Positions 1-6,312 of a stretch of DNA of 6,312 nt are shown here, in pieces. Origin of the DNA: an uncultured Thalassospira sp. GTDB taxonomy: Bacteria; Pseudomonadota; Alphaproteobacteria; Rhodospirillales_A; Thalassospiraceae. Position numbers and translations under genes: made by a program. Numbering within the stretch: the first letter of the stretch is position 1; each line of letters starts with the position of its first letter. The notes beneath the pieces are model-generated. The model saw nothing but the letters and a program-made list of their open reading frames with translations, searched no databases and was not told where the DNA came from. The stretch covers positions 1 to 6,312 of the forward strand of contig CAMPHD010000197.1 of NCBI GenBank assembly GCA_946885765.1, read 5' to 3'.

Positions 1-939
1 CGCAAAGAGGCCTCAAGGCTTGACGAAGCCGCCCGCGCGGGCTGGCTTTATTATTGCGCCGGGAACACACAGGACGAAATCGCCACCAAACTTGGCGTTT
101 CACGCCCCACCGCACAACGTCTGGTATCGGCTGCCATCAGCGAAGGCCTGGTCAAGGTGCGCCTTGATCATCCGATTGCACATTGCATGGAACTGGCCGC
201 TTCGCTGTGCAAGGAATACGGTCTTGCCAATTGTGATGTGGTGCCGACCGATCCCGCCGCCCCCGATGCCATGTTTGGCATGACGCAGACGGCTGCGACC
301 TATCTTGAACGCGTTCTGCAATCCCCTGATCCCAAGATCATCGCGGTGGGCACGGGGCGCGCCATGCGTGGCATGGTCGACGAAGTTCAACGCGTCGATG
401 CCCGCCATCACAAGATCGTATCGCTGGTCGGGACAATTGCCCATGATGGTGCTGCAAGTTTCTATGATGCGGTTATCGATCTCGCGGATCGCACCCGTGC
501 GCCGCATTATCCGTTACCGATCCCGGTGATTGTCGAAAATGCCGATGTCCGCGCCCAGATGCAGCAGCAACCCCCGATGGACAATATCATGCATCTGGCT
601 GCCAAGGCCGATGTCCGCTTTGTCGGTGTGGGTGATCTTGGTGCTGATGCGCCGCTTTATATTGATGGCTTCATCAGCAAGGATGAATTGCGATCCCTGC
701 AAAAAAACGGCGGCATCGGTGAAGTTGTCAGTTGGTCATTCGATGAAAACGGCGTGATCCTTGATCACGACGTCAACCATCGCGTCACCAGTGCGCCGAT
801 CCATATTCCGGCACAAAATACAATTGCTGTCGCCAAGGGTGCGAAAAAAGTTGCCGCGATTCGCGGGGCGATGCGCGGCAAACTGATCACGACGCTGATC
901 ACGGACGAAGCCACCGCCGAGGCTTTGCTGCAAAACTGA
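1..939 (+). CDS. SorC-family sugar-binding transcriptional regulator (5' end cut by window edge)
   Basis: The frame is open from the first base to the TGA at 937-939, giving 312 visible residues. SorC-family proteins are usually about 310-325 residues, so only a few N-terminal residues should be missing. Visible residues about 13-50 form a helix-turn-helix DNA-binding domain, with QDEIATKLGVSRPTAQRLVS as its core. The rest matches the SorC effector-binding domain, a sugar-isomerase-like fold. It shows a glycine loop AVGTGR (115-120), SLVGT (141-145) and VGVGD (208-212). A GTG at 157 could serve as a start but would delete the HTH, so it is not the real one. Family members bind a sugar, polyol or sugar phosphate and then repress or activate a nearby catabolic operon. 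The position directly upstream of a polyol transporter operon, as with smoC in Sinorhizobium, suggests it controls that operon. Effector and direction of control are inferred only. Family call is firm. Confidence 0.92.
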   Translation, partial: RKEASRLDEAARAGWLYYCAGNTQDEIATKLGVSRPTAQRLVSAAISEGLVKVRLDHPIAHCMELAASLCKEYGLANCDVVPTDPAAPDAMFGMTQTAATYLERVLQSPDPKIIAVGTGRAMRGMVDEVQRVDARHHKIVSLVGTIAHDGAASFYDAVIDLADRTRAPHYPLPIPVIVENADVRAQMQQQPPMDNIMHLAAKADVRFVGVGDLGADAPLYIDGFISKDELRSLQKNGGIGEVVSWSFDENGVILDHDVNHRVTSAPIHIPAQNTIAVAKGAKKVAAIRGAMRGKLITTLITDEATAEALLQN

Positions 940-975
940 TCGCCGCAAAACACGTTTTGAATCAATACGGAAATC

Positions 976-1007
976 AGCCCCGTCAGATCTTTTGGCGGGG
1001 TTTTCTT
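976..1007 (+). terminator. Intrinsic terminator of the regulator gene
   Basis: The arms CCCCGTCAGA (978-987) and TTTGGCGGGG (991-1000) pair over ten positions with a TCT loop; two pairs are G·T wobbles and the basal five are all G-C. A TTTTCTTGTT tract follows at 1001-1010. It lies 38 bases after the regulator stop, so it should separate the regulator transcript from the transporter operon, which then needs its own promoter. Confidence 0.82.
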
Positions 1008-1031
1008 GTTGCAGCGCAAAAACGATTTCGT

Positions 1032-1061
1032 TTGACAAAGCTGCCTCAAATTGAGTGAATG
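1032..1061 (+). promoter_or_regulatory. Candidate upstream promoter (perfect -35, poor -10)
   Basis: A perfect TTGACA -35 hexamer lies at 1032-1037. At 17 bp spacing the -10 position is GTGAAT (1055-1060), which matches TATAAT at only three positions. The first operator-like palindrome (1052-1065) covers this -10 position. A weak -10 would fit a regulated promoter, or the TTGACA may be fortuitous. It competes with the candidate at 1071-1099. Confidence 0.35.
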
Positions 1062-1084
1062 CTCATTACCTGAACAAATGATCA
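1052..1084 (+). promoter_or_regulatory. Tandem operator-like palindromes, probable SorC-family regulator sites
   Basis: Two 14-bp imperfect palindromes share the pattern TGA-N5-TG-N-TCA: TGAGTGAATGCTCA at 1052-1065 and TGAACAAATGATCA at 1071-1084. They agree at 10 of 14 positions, and the second fits TGANCANNTGNTCA exactly. Their centres are 19 bp apart, close to two helical turns, which would suit a tetrameric regulator binding two sites on one DNA face. SorC-family regulators are known to bind DNA as oligomers. The assignment to the regulator encoded at 1-939 rests on adjacency and is inferred. Confidence 0.5.
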
Positions 1085-1099
1085 AACGGGCAAGATAAT
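1071..1099 (+). promoter_or_regulatory. Candidate main promoter of the transporter operon
   Basis: The -10-like hexamer GATAAT (1094-1099) matches TATAAT at five of six positions. Exactly 17 bp upstream is TGAACA (1071-1076), a four-of-six -35. Transcription would start near 1106, leaving a leader of about 30 bases before smoE. The -35 coincides with the left half of the second operator-like palindrome, so a bound regulator would directly affect polymerase here. This is a better complete promoter than the TTGACA candidate upstream, but neither is proven. Confidence 0.45.
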
Positions 1100-1105
1100 T
1101 TGCCC
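1088..1105 (+). repeat. Perfect inverted repeat bracketing the -10-like hexamer
   Basis: GGGCAA (1088-1093) and TTGCCC (1100-1105) are perfect inverted copies separated by six bases, and those six bases are exactly the GATAAT hexamer. This could be an operator for a second regulator, or a small hairpin near the transcription start. No known regulator site is recognised in it. Confidence 0.5.
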
Positions 1106-1134
1106 ATCGGGTACACAGTCCTTTGGGAGGAACT

Positions 1135-2448
1135 ATGAAACGCGTAACGGGAGCAGCGCTTTGCGCGCTGTTGGCAGGCGGTGTCGCATTCTCCGCCAAT
1201 GCCGAAACAAAACTTACCATTGCTACCGTGAACAACGGTGACATGATCCGCATGCAGAAGCTGACGGATGACTTCACCTCCAAAAACCCCGACATTTCCC
1301 TTGAATGGGTTACGCTCGAAGAAAACACCCTGCGTCAGCGTGTCACGACCGATATCGCCACCAAGGGCGGTCAGTATGACATCATGACGATTGGCACCTA
1401 CGAGGTTCCGATCTGGGCGGAAAAGGGCTGGCTGGCACCGCTTGATAAACTTGGTGCCGATTACGATACCGATGACATCATGCCTGCGATCCGCGCTGCG
1501 GTAAGCAAGGATGATCAGCTTTTTGCGGCCCCTTTCTACGCAGAAAGCTCGATGATGATGTACCGCAAGGATTTGTTTGAAAAAGCAGGCGTTTCCATCA
1601 ATGGCCGCCTGACCTGGGACCAGACGCTCGACATCGCCAAAAAGCTTCATGACCCGGATAACGGTGTTTATGGCATCTGCCTGCGCGGCAAGGCCGGCTG
1701 GGGCGAAAACATGGCGCTGATCACCACCATGGGCAATGCCTATGGCGCGCGCCTGTTTGACGAGAACTGGAACCCGACCTTCGACAGCGCCGAATGGAAA
1801 AACGCCCTCGACATGTATGTCGAAATCCTCGGCAAATATGGTCCTCCGGGCGCAACCTCGAACGGCTTTAACGAAAACCTTTCGCTGTTCAACTCGGGCA
1901 AATGCGGCATGTGGATCGATGCAACCGTTGCAGCATCCTTTGTCAGCAATCCCAAAGAATCGACCGTTGCCGACAAGGTCGGCTTCACCGAAGCTCCGTG
2001 TGCTGAAACCTGCACTGGTGCCAACTGGCTCTGGGCATGGAACCTTGGCATTCCGACCGGTTCCCAGAAAGTCGAAGCCGCCCAGAAATTCATCGCCTGG
2101 GCAACGTCCAAAGACTATCTGGAACTCGTAGCCTCCAAAGAAGGCTGGGCCAACGTTCCGCCGGGTACCCGTATGTCCCTGTACGAAAACCCGAAATATC
2201 TGGAAGCCGCACCGTTTGCTGACGAGACCCTTCTTGCCATCGACAGTGCCGATCCGATCAATTCGACCATGAAGCCGAAGCCCTATGTCGGTGTTCAGTT
2301 TGCCGCTATCCCGGAATTCCAGGGTATCGGCACCACAGTAGGCCAGCAGTTCTCTGCCGCACTGGCCGGTTCCTCGACTGTTGAAGAGGCTCTTGAAGCC
2401 GCACAGTCGGGCACTGACCGCACCATGCGCAAGGCTGGTTACTACTGA
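1135..2448 (+). CDS. smoE: Sorbitol/mannitol-type ABC transporter, periplasmic substrate-binding protein
   Basis: This 437-residue protein is a CUT1-class (family 1) solute-binding protein of the SmoE/MtlE group, which delivers polyols such as sorbitol and mannitol to the membrane permeases. Residues 1-23 are a Sec signal peptide: basic MKR, a hydrophobic core, and an ANA cleavage site before ETKLTIATV. Group-typical stretches follow: NNGDMIRMQ near the mature N-terminus, YGICLRGKAGWGENMA around 182, GKCGMWIDATV around 257 and NWLWAWNLGIP just after 293. There is no lipobox, so it should be a soluble periplasmic protein. The mature chain has four cysteines (182, 257, 289, 293); the last two form a CxxxC next to the NWLWAW segment. 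ATG at 1135 is chosen because GGGAGG (1125-1130) precedes it and it begins a proper signal peptide; an in-frame TTG at 1123 would translate through this Shine-Dalgarno. First gene of the operon. Exact substrate is not determined by sequence. Confidence 0.93.
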   Translation: MKRVTGAALCALLAGGVAFSANAETKLTIATVNNGDMIRMQKLTDDFTSKNPDISLEWVTLEENTLRQRVTTDIATKGGQYDIMTIGTYEVPIWAEKGWLAPLDKLGADYDTDDIMPAIRAAVSKDDQLFAAPFYAESSMMMYRKDLFEKAGVSINGRLTWDQTLDIAKKLHDPDNGVYGICLRGKAGWGENMALITTMGNAYGARLFDENWNPTFDSAEWKNALDMYVEILGKYGPPGATSNGFNENLSLFNSGKCGMWIDATVAASFVSNPKESTVADKVGFTEAPCAETCTGANWLWAWNLGIPTGSQKVEAAQKFIAWATSKDYLELVASKEGWANVPPGTRMSLYENPKYLEAAPFADETLLAIDSADPINSTMKPKPYVGVQFAAIPEFQGIGTTVGQQFSAALAGSSTVEEALEAAQSGTDRTMRKAGYY

Positions 2449-2454
2449 TGCATG

Positions 2455-2495
2455 ACGGGCCAGTGCTCTGCTCCGTGCAATGAGTTCTGGCCTGT
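2455..2495 (+). other. First intercistronic stem-loop after smoE
   Basis: ACGGGCCAG (2455-2463) pairs with CTGGCCTGT (2487-2495) over nine positions including one G·T wobble, with a 23-base loop. It begins seven bases after the smoE stop and has no T-tract, so it is not a classical terminator. A role in protecting the 3' end of smoE mRNA or in processing is inferred. Confidence 0.5.
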
Positions 2496-2518
2496 GCCTC
2501 CTTGACCTGATGAACTTG

Positions 2519-2550
2519 GGGTGGCGGCACTTCTGACCGCCACCCTCTTT
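2519..2550 (+). terminator. Strong hairpin between smoE and smoF, possible partial terminator
   Basis: GGGTGGCGG (2519-2527) and CCGCCACCC (2537-2545) form a perfect nine-base-pair, GC-rich stem with a nine-base loop, followed by TCTTT. The T-tract is short and interrupted, so leaky termination or mRNA stabilisation is more likely than a full stop. The next gene starts 45 bases later without an obvious new promoter. Similar hairpins after binding-protein genes (as after malE) are known to favour high binding-protein levels over permease. Confidence 0.62.
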
Positions 2551-2594
2551 CCATCCGGATCGAGGCAACAGGGACTTCAAACAGGGAGCACATC

Positions 2595-3467
2595 ATGTCG
2601 ACACGGTCCTCTACCCTGACCGGGCGCATTATGTCTGCACCGTCGATCATCGCGCTGTTTCTGTGGATGATCGTGCCGTTGGGCATGACAATTTATTTTT
2701 CGTTCCTGCGTTACAACCTTCTTTCGCCCGGTATGGAAGAATGGGTTGGCACGCTGAACTATGAATTCTTCCTGACCGACCCGGCATTCTTTGCGTCGCT
2801 TGCCAATACGCTTCTGCTCGTCGGATCGGTTCTTGTGATCACGGTGGTGGGCGGCGTTCTGCTGGGCCTGATGCTTGATCAGCCGATTTTCGGCCGCGGC
2901 ATCCTGCGCCTGCTGGTGATTGCGCCCTTCTTTATCATGCCGACCGTGAATGCGCTGGTTTGGAAAAACCTTCTGATGCATCCGGTATCAGGCATGTTTG
3001 CATGGATTGCCAATTCGCTTGGTTTCCAGTCGATAGACTGGTTTTCCGAAGCCCCCCTGACCGCGATCATCATCATGGTGTCATGGCAATGGCTGCCCTT
3101 TGCCGTTCTCATTCTGCTGACCGCCCTTCAGTCGCTTGACCGCGACCAGAAGGAAGCCGCCCAGATGGATGGTGCCGGTCCCGTTTCAATATTCTTCTAT
3201 ATCACCCTGCCCCATCTCAGCCGTGCGATCACGGTCGTCGTGCTGATTGAAACGATCTTCCTGCTAACCGTGTTTGCCGAAATCTTCGTGACCACCGGTG
3301 GCGGTCCCGGCCTTGCAACCACGAATATCGCCTTCCTCGTCTATACGCAGGCCTTGCTGCAATACGACATTGGCGGGGCATCGGCGGGCGGTATCGTTGC
3401 TGTCGTTCTGGCAAATATCGTGGCGATCTTCCTGATCCGCCTCATTGGCAAGAATCTGGACAGGTAA
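2595..3467 (+). CDS. smoF: Sorbitol/mannitol-type ABC transporter permease (MalF-like)
   Basis: A 290-residue integral inner-membrane protein of the binding-protein-dependent permease family. About six hydrophobic segments are visible, near residues 14-36, 60-90, 98-122, 153-180, 212-235 and 261-286. The cytoplasmic EAA loop, which docks onto the ATPase, runs from E187 (EAAQMDGAG) to the LP at 205-206. It should pair with the permease encoded next to form the polyol channel. ATG at 2595 has GGGAG six bases upstream (2584-2588); a second in-frame ATG at residue 13 lacks comparable support. It starts 146 bases after smoE across two hairpins and ends ten bases before the next gene, so the two permeases are tightly co-transcribed. 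Length and topology are normal for SmoF/MtlF, shorter than enteric MalF, which carries extra N-terminal segments and a large periplasmic loop. Confidence 0.92.
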   Translation: MSTRSSTLTGRIMSAPSIIALFLWMIVPLGMTIYFSFLRYNLLSPGMEEWVGTLNYEFFLTDPAFFASLANTLLLVGSVLVITVVGGVLLGLMLDQPIFGRGILRLLVIAPFFIMPTVNALVWKNLLMHPVSGMFAWIANSLGFQSIDWFSEAPLTAIIIMVSWQWLPFAVLILLTALQSLDRDQKEAAQMDGAGPVSIFFYITLPHLSRAITVVVLIETIFLLTVFAEIFVTTGGGPGLATTNIAFLVYTQALLQYDIGGASAGGIVAVVLANIVAIFLIRLIGKNLDR

Positions 3468-3477
3468 GGGACACGAG

Positions 3478-4308
3478 ATGGAAAACAAACAGACACCCCT
3501 TGGCCATATCGGTTTTTCGATCTTTGCCTGGATTGTCGGCCTTCTGATTTTCTTCCCGATTTTCTGGATGGTCCTGACCAGCTTCAAAACCGAACTTGAA
3601 GCCGTATCGATCCCGCCAAGCTTCATTTCGTTTGACTGGACGCTCGAAAACTACGCCGAGGTACAGGCACGGTCGGATTACTTCCGGTTCGCCATGAATT
3701 CGGTCATCCTCTCGGTTGGCTCCACCCTGGTGGGTCTGCTTTTTGCTGTACCCTGCGCATGGGCGATGGCATTCAATCCGACCAAACGGACCAAGGATGC
3801 CCTGCTCTGGATGCTATCTACCAAGATGATGCCGCCGGTTGGGGTATTGGTGCCGATCTATCTGGTGTTCCGCGACTGGGGCCTGCTTGATACCCGGTTC
3901 GGTCTGATCATGGTTCTGTTCCTGATGAACCTGCCGATCATGGTCTGGATGCTTTACACCTATTTCAAGGAAATTCCGTCCGATATCCTTGAAGCCGCCC
4001 GCATGGATGGGGCCACCCTGCCCAAGGAAATCATCTTTGTGCTGTTGCCAATGGCGGTTCCGGGCATTGCATCGACCATGCTGCTCAACATCATCCTGGC
4101 CTGGAACGAAGCCTTCTGGACCCTGAACCTGACCACCGCCGATGCCGCACCGCTGACAGCTTTCATCGCCTCCTATTCCAGTCCCGAAGGGCTGTTCTGG
4201 GCAAAGCTTTCGGCTGCCTCGACGATGGCGGTTGCTCCGATCCTTATCATCGGCTGGTTTTCGCAGAAACAGCTTGTTCGTGGCCTGACATTTGGCGCGG
4301 TCAAGTAA
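3478..4308 (+). CDS. smoG: Sorbitol/mannitol-type ABC transporter permease (MalG-like)
   Basis: A 276-residue inner-membrane permease, the second half of the transporter channel. Hydrophobic segments lie near residues 12-33, 71-95, 108-128, 139-161, 192-212 and 245-265. The EAA loop is clear: EAARMDGA from E172, ending in LLP at 189-191, the contact site for the ATPase. AWNEAFW shortly after is typical of MalG-type subunits, and the protein ends in LTFGAVK, the usual style of C-terminus in this group. ATG at 3478 is chosen because AAGGGA (3466-3471) sits six bases upstream. A TTG at 3445 in the same frame would overlap the preceding gene and add eleven residues unlike the family N-terminus. 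The Shine-Dalgarno overlaps the stop codon of the preceding gene, suggesting translational coupling. Confidence 0.93.
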   Translation: MENKQTPLGHIGFSIFAWIVGLLIFFPIFWMVLTSFKTELEAVSIPPSFISFDWTLENYAEVQARSDYFRFAMNSVILSVGSTLVGLLFAVPCAWAMAFNPTKRTKDALLWMLSTKMMPPVGVLVPIYLVFRDWGLLDTRFGLIMVLFLMNLPIMVWMLYTYFKEIPSDILEAARMDGATLPKEIIFVLLPMAVPGIASTMLLNIILAWNEAFWTLNLTTADAAPLTAFIASYSSPEGLFWAKLSAASTMAVAPILIIGWFSQKQLVRGLTFGAVK

Positions 4309-4347
4309 CCGCCGCCTGATAGAAATTCAACGAGAAGGAACACCGAA

Positions 4348-5355
<1,008 letters not shown>

Positions 5356-5370
5356 GATTTTCAAACAACC

Positions 5371-5401
5371 GGGCCACATTGCCCCACACGCCATGTGGCC
5401 C
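5371..5401 (+). other. Perfect hairpin between the ATPase and dehydrogenase genes
   Basis: GGGCCACAT (5371-5379) and ATGTGGCCC (5393-5401) form a perfect nine-base-pair stem with a 13-base loop. No T-tract follows, so it is unlikely to terminate transcription. It fills the 77-base gap and ends 31 bases before the dehydrogenase start. A role in mRNA processing, stability or uncoupling enzyme expression from transporter expression is inferred. Confidence 0.6.
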
Positions 5402-5432
5402 CGCCTGACCACCACAAGAATGTGAGACCAAA

Positions 5433-6203
5433 ATGTACCTTAAGAAGTTCGATCTTACCGGACGCCGCGCCTATGTCACCGGGGGCGGTCGCGCAATTGG
5501 TCTGTCATGCTGCGAGGCACTGGCAGAAGCAGGCGCGCATGTCATTATCGGTGACATCAGCGAGGGTGTGGCCGAAGAAGGCCGTGATTACCTGAAGTCG
5601 AAGGGTTACACCGCCGATATCGACATCATGGACGTCACCAACACCGATCAGGTCCGCACCAGTGCCGAAAAAATGGCCCGTGAAGGCGGCGTTGACATTC
5701 TGGTCAACAATGCCGGTATCGCGCGTTCCGAAACCCCGGCCGAAACCGTGACCGACGAACATTGGCTTAATGTCATTGACGTCAACCTGAACGGCACCTT
5801 CTGGTGCTGCCGCGAATTTGGCAAACAGATGCTGGCCAAGAAAAACGGCGTGATCGTCAATGTCGGCTCCATGTCGGGCTTCATCGTCAACAAGCCGCAG
5901 GAACAGGCCTATTACAACGCATCCAAGGCCGCCGTTCACCATCTGACCAAATCGCTGGCTGCTGAATGGGGCGGGCGTGGCGTGCGCGTCAATGCGGTTG
6001 CACCGACCTATATCGCAACACCGTTGAATGAATTCGTGAAATCCAAGCCGGACATGTATGACGCCTGGATCAATGGCACCCCGATGGCCCGCCTTGGCCT
6101 GACCGAGGAAATCGGATCGGTTGTGCTGTTCCTGGCATCCGATGCGTCCAGCCTGATGACCGGCTCCATTGTTCTGGCTGATGGGGGTTATACCTGCTGG
6201 TAA
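5433..6203 (+). CDS. SDR-family NAD-dependent polyol dehydrogenase (galactitol dehydrogenase-like)
   Basis: A 256-residue classical short-chain dehydrogenase/reductase, a normal length. The cofactor loop is TGGGRAIG (16-23), with alanine where the second glycine usually sits. An acidic D41 ends strand beta-2, which favours NAD(H) over NADP(H). NNAG is at 92-95 and the catalytic set is N118, S146, Y161 and K165 (YNASK). The GSMSG segment followed by IVNKPQ, and the GGYTCW terminus, recall Rhodobacter galactitol dehydrogenase (GSMSG, IVNRPQ, GGYTVW), remembered rather than searched. The likely reaction is oxidation of an imported polyol to a ketose in the cytoplasm; substrate is not known. It is the last gene of the operon. 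The start has only a weak Shine-Dalgarno (GTGAGA at 5422-5427), but FDLTGR right after it fits the family N-terminus. It does not resemble SmoS sorbitol dehydrogenase, so no symbol is given. Confidence 0.88.
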   Translation: MYLKKFDLTGRRAYVTGGGRAIGLSCCEALAEAGAHVIIGDISEGVAEEGRDYLKSKGYTADIDIMDVTNTDQVRTSAEKMAREGGVDILVNNAGIARSETPAETVTDEHWLNVIDVNLNGTFWCCREFGKQMLAKKNGVIVNVGSMSGFIVNKPQEQAYYNASKAAVHHLTKSLAAEWGGRGVRVNAVAPTYIATPLNEFVKSKPDMYDAWINGTPMARLGLTEEIGSVVLFLASDASSLMTGSIVLADGGYTCW

Positions 6204-6220
6204 GGCACAGGTATAACTGT

Positions 6221-6261
6221 TGATCGCATGTCCTGAAGCTTCTGCGATCAGGTCAGGACGT
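6221..6261 (+). repeat. Overlapping inverted repeats in the operon 3' untranslated region
   Basis: TGATCGCA (6221-6228) and TGCGATCA (6243-6250) are perfect eight-base inverted copies. GTCCTGA (6230-6236), inside their loop, is perfectly complementary to TCAGGAC (6253-6259) beyond them. The two pairings interleave, giving either alternative hairpins or a pseudoknot-like topology. No T-tract follows, so this is distinct from the terminator downstream. Confidence 0.5.
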
Positions 6262-6307
6262 GGTAGAACGGGGCGTGGTTGTGGGACCTACGCCCCGTTC
6301 ACCTTTT
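6262..6307 (+). terminator. Intrinsic terminator of the transporter-dehydrogenase operon
   Basis: GAACGGGGCGT (6266-6276) and ACGCCCCGTTC (6290-6300) pair perfectly over eleven bases. GGT (6262-6264) and ACC (6301-6303) can extend the stem across one bulged A, and TTTT follows at 6304-6307. This is the strongest hairpin in the window and lies about 60 bases after the dehydrogenase stop, so the operon probably ends here. Confidence 0.87.
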
Positions 6308-6312
6308 CAGCC

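Noticed and set aside
157..939. GTG at 157 as the start of the regulator gene
   Set aside because: The frame stays open to base 1 and the upstream 52 codons encode the helix-turn-helix domain expected of the family, so the true start is upstream of the window.
1123..1134. TTG at 1123 as an upstream start of smoE
   Set aside because: It would translate the Shine-Dalgarno sequence and place MGGT before a normal signal peptide; ATG at 1135 fits better.
2448..2505. Tiny frames after smoE: an ATG overlapping the stop (TGATG, 11 codons) and an ATG at 2452 (17 codons)
   Set aside because: Neither has a Shine-Dalgarno or a suggestive composition, and both lie within the first intercistronic hairpin. 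Translational re-initiation is possible but unsupported.
1066..2580. A 504-codon open frame on the - strand antisense to smoE
   Set aside because: It is a codon-bias shadow of a confidently identified gene. Its translation is rich in arginine, glycine and histidine with no recognisable domain, and it runs through the promoter region and both intergenic hairpins.
4309..4347. The gap between the second permease and the ATPase genes as a site for a promoter or terminator
   Set aside because: It is only 39 bases long and shows a ribosome binding site but no convincing hairpin or promoter pair.

Overview
The window looks like chromosomal DNA from a moderately GC-rich alphaproteobacterium. Codon use is even across it, and gene order and protein sequences resemble polyol-uptake loci of Rhizobiales, Rhodobacterales and marine Rhodospirillales. 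A Thalassospira-like source is my guess from overall feel; it has not been tested.

Layout, all genes on the + strand: (1) 1-939, a SorC-family sugar-sensing transcriptional regulator missing only its extreme N-terminus at the window edge, followed by an intrinsic terminator. (2) 940-1134, a regulatory region with promoter-like hexamers, two related 14-bp operator-like palindromes and a perfect inverted repeat that brackets a -10-like hexamer. (3) 1135-5355, a complete CUT1-type ABC importer of the sorbitol/mannitol (SmoEFGK/MtlEFGK) class: periplasmic binding protein, two inner-membrane permeases and a MalK-type ATPase. (4) 5433-6203, a classical short-chain dehydrogenase/reductase of the polyol-dehydrogenase type. 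(5) 6204-6312, a structured tail ending in a strong intrinsic terminator.

Inferred logic: the regulator senses a polyol or its phosphorylated or oxidised derivative and controls the operon. SmoE captures the polyol in the periplasm, SmoF/SmoG/SmoK import it with ATP, and the dehydrogenase oxidises it to a ketose in the cytoplasm. Hairpins after smoE and after the ATPase gene probably set the ratio of binding protein, membrane components and enzyme.

I see no mobile element, CRISPR array, tRNA/rRNA gene or evident novel system. This is a well-known operon type. The points worth a second look are the operator architecture, the intercistronic structures, and a dehydrogenase that looks more like galactitol dehydrogenase than SmoS sorbitol dehydrogenase.
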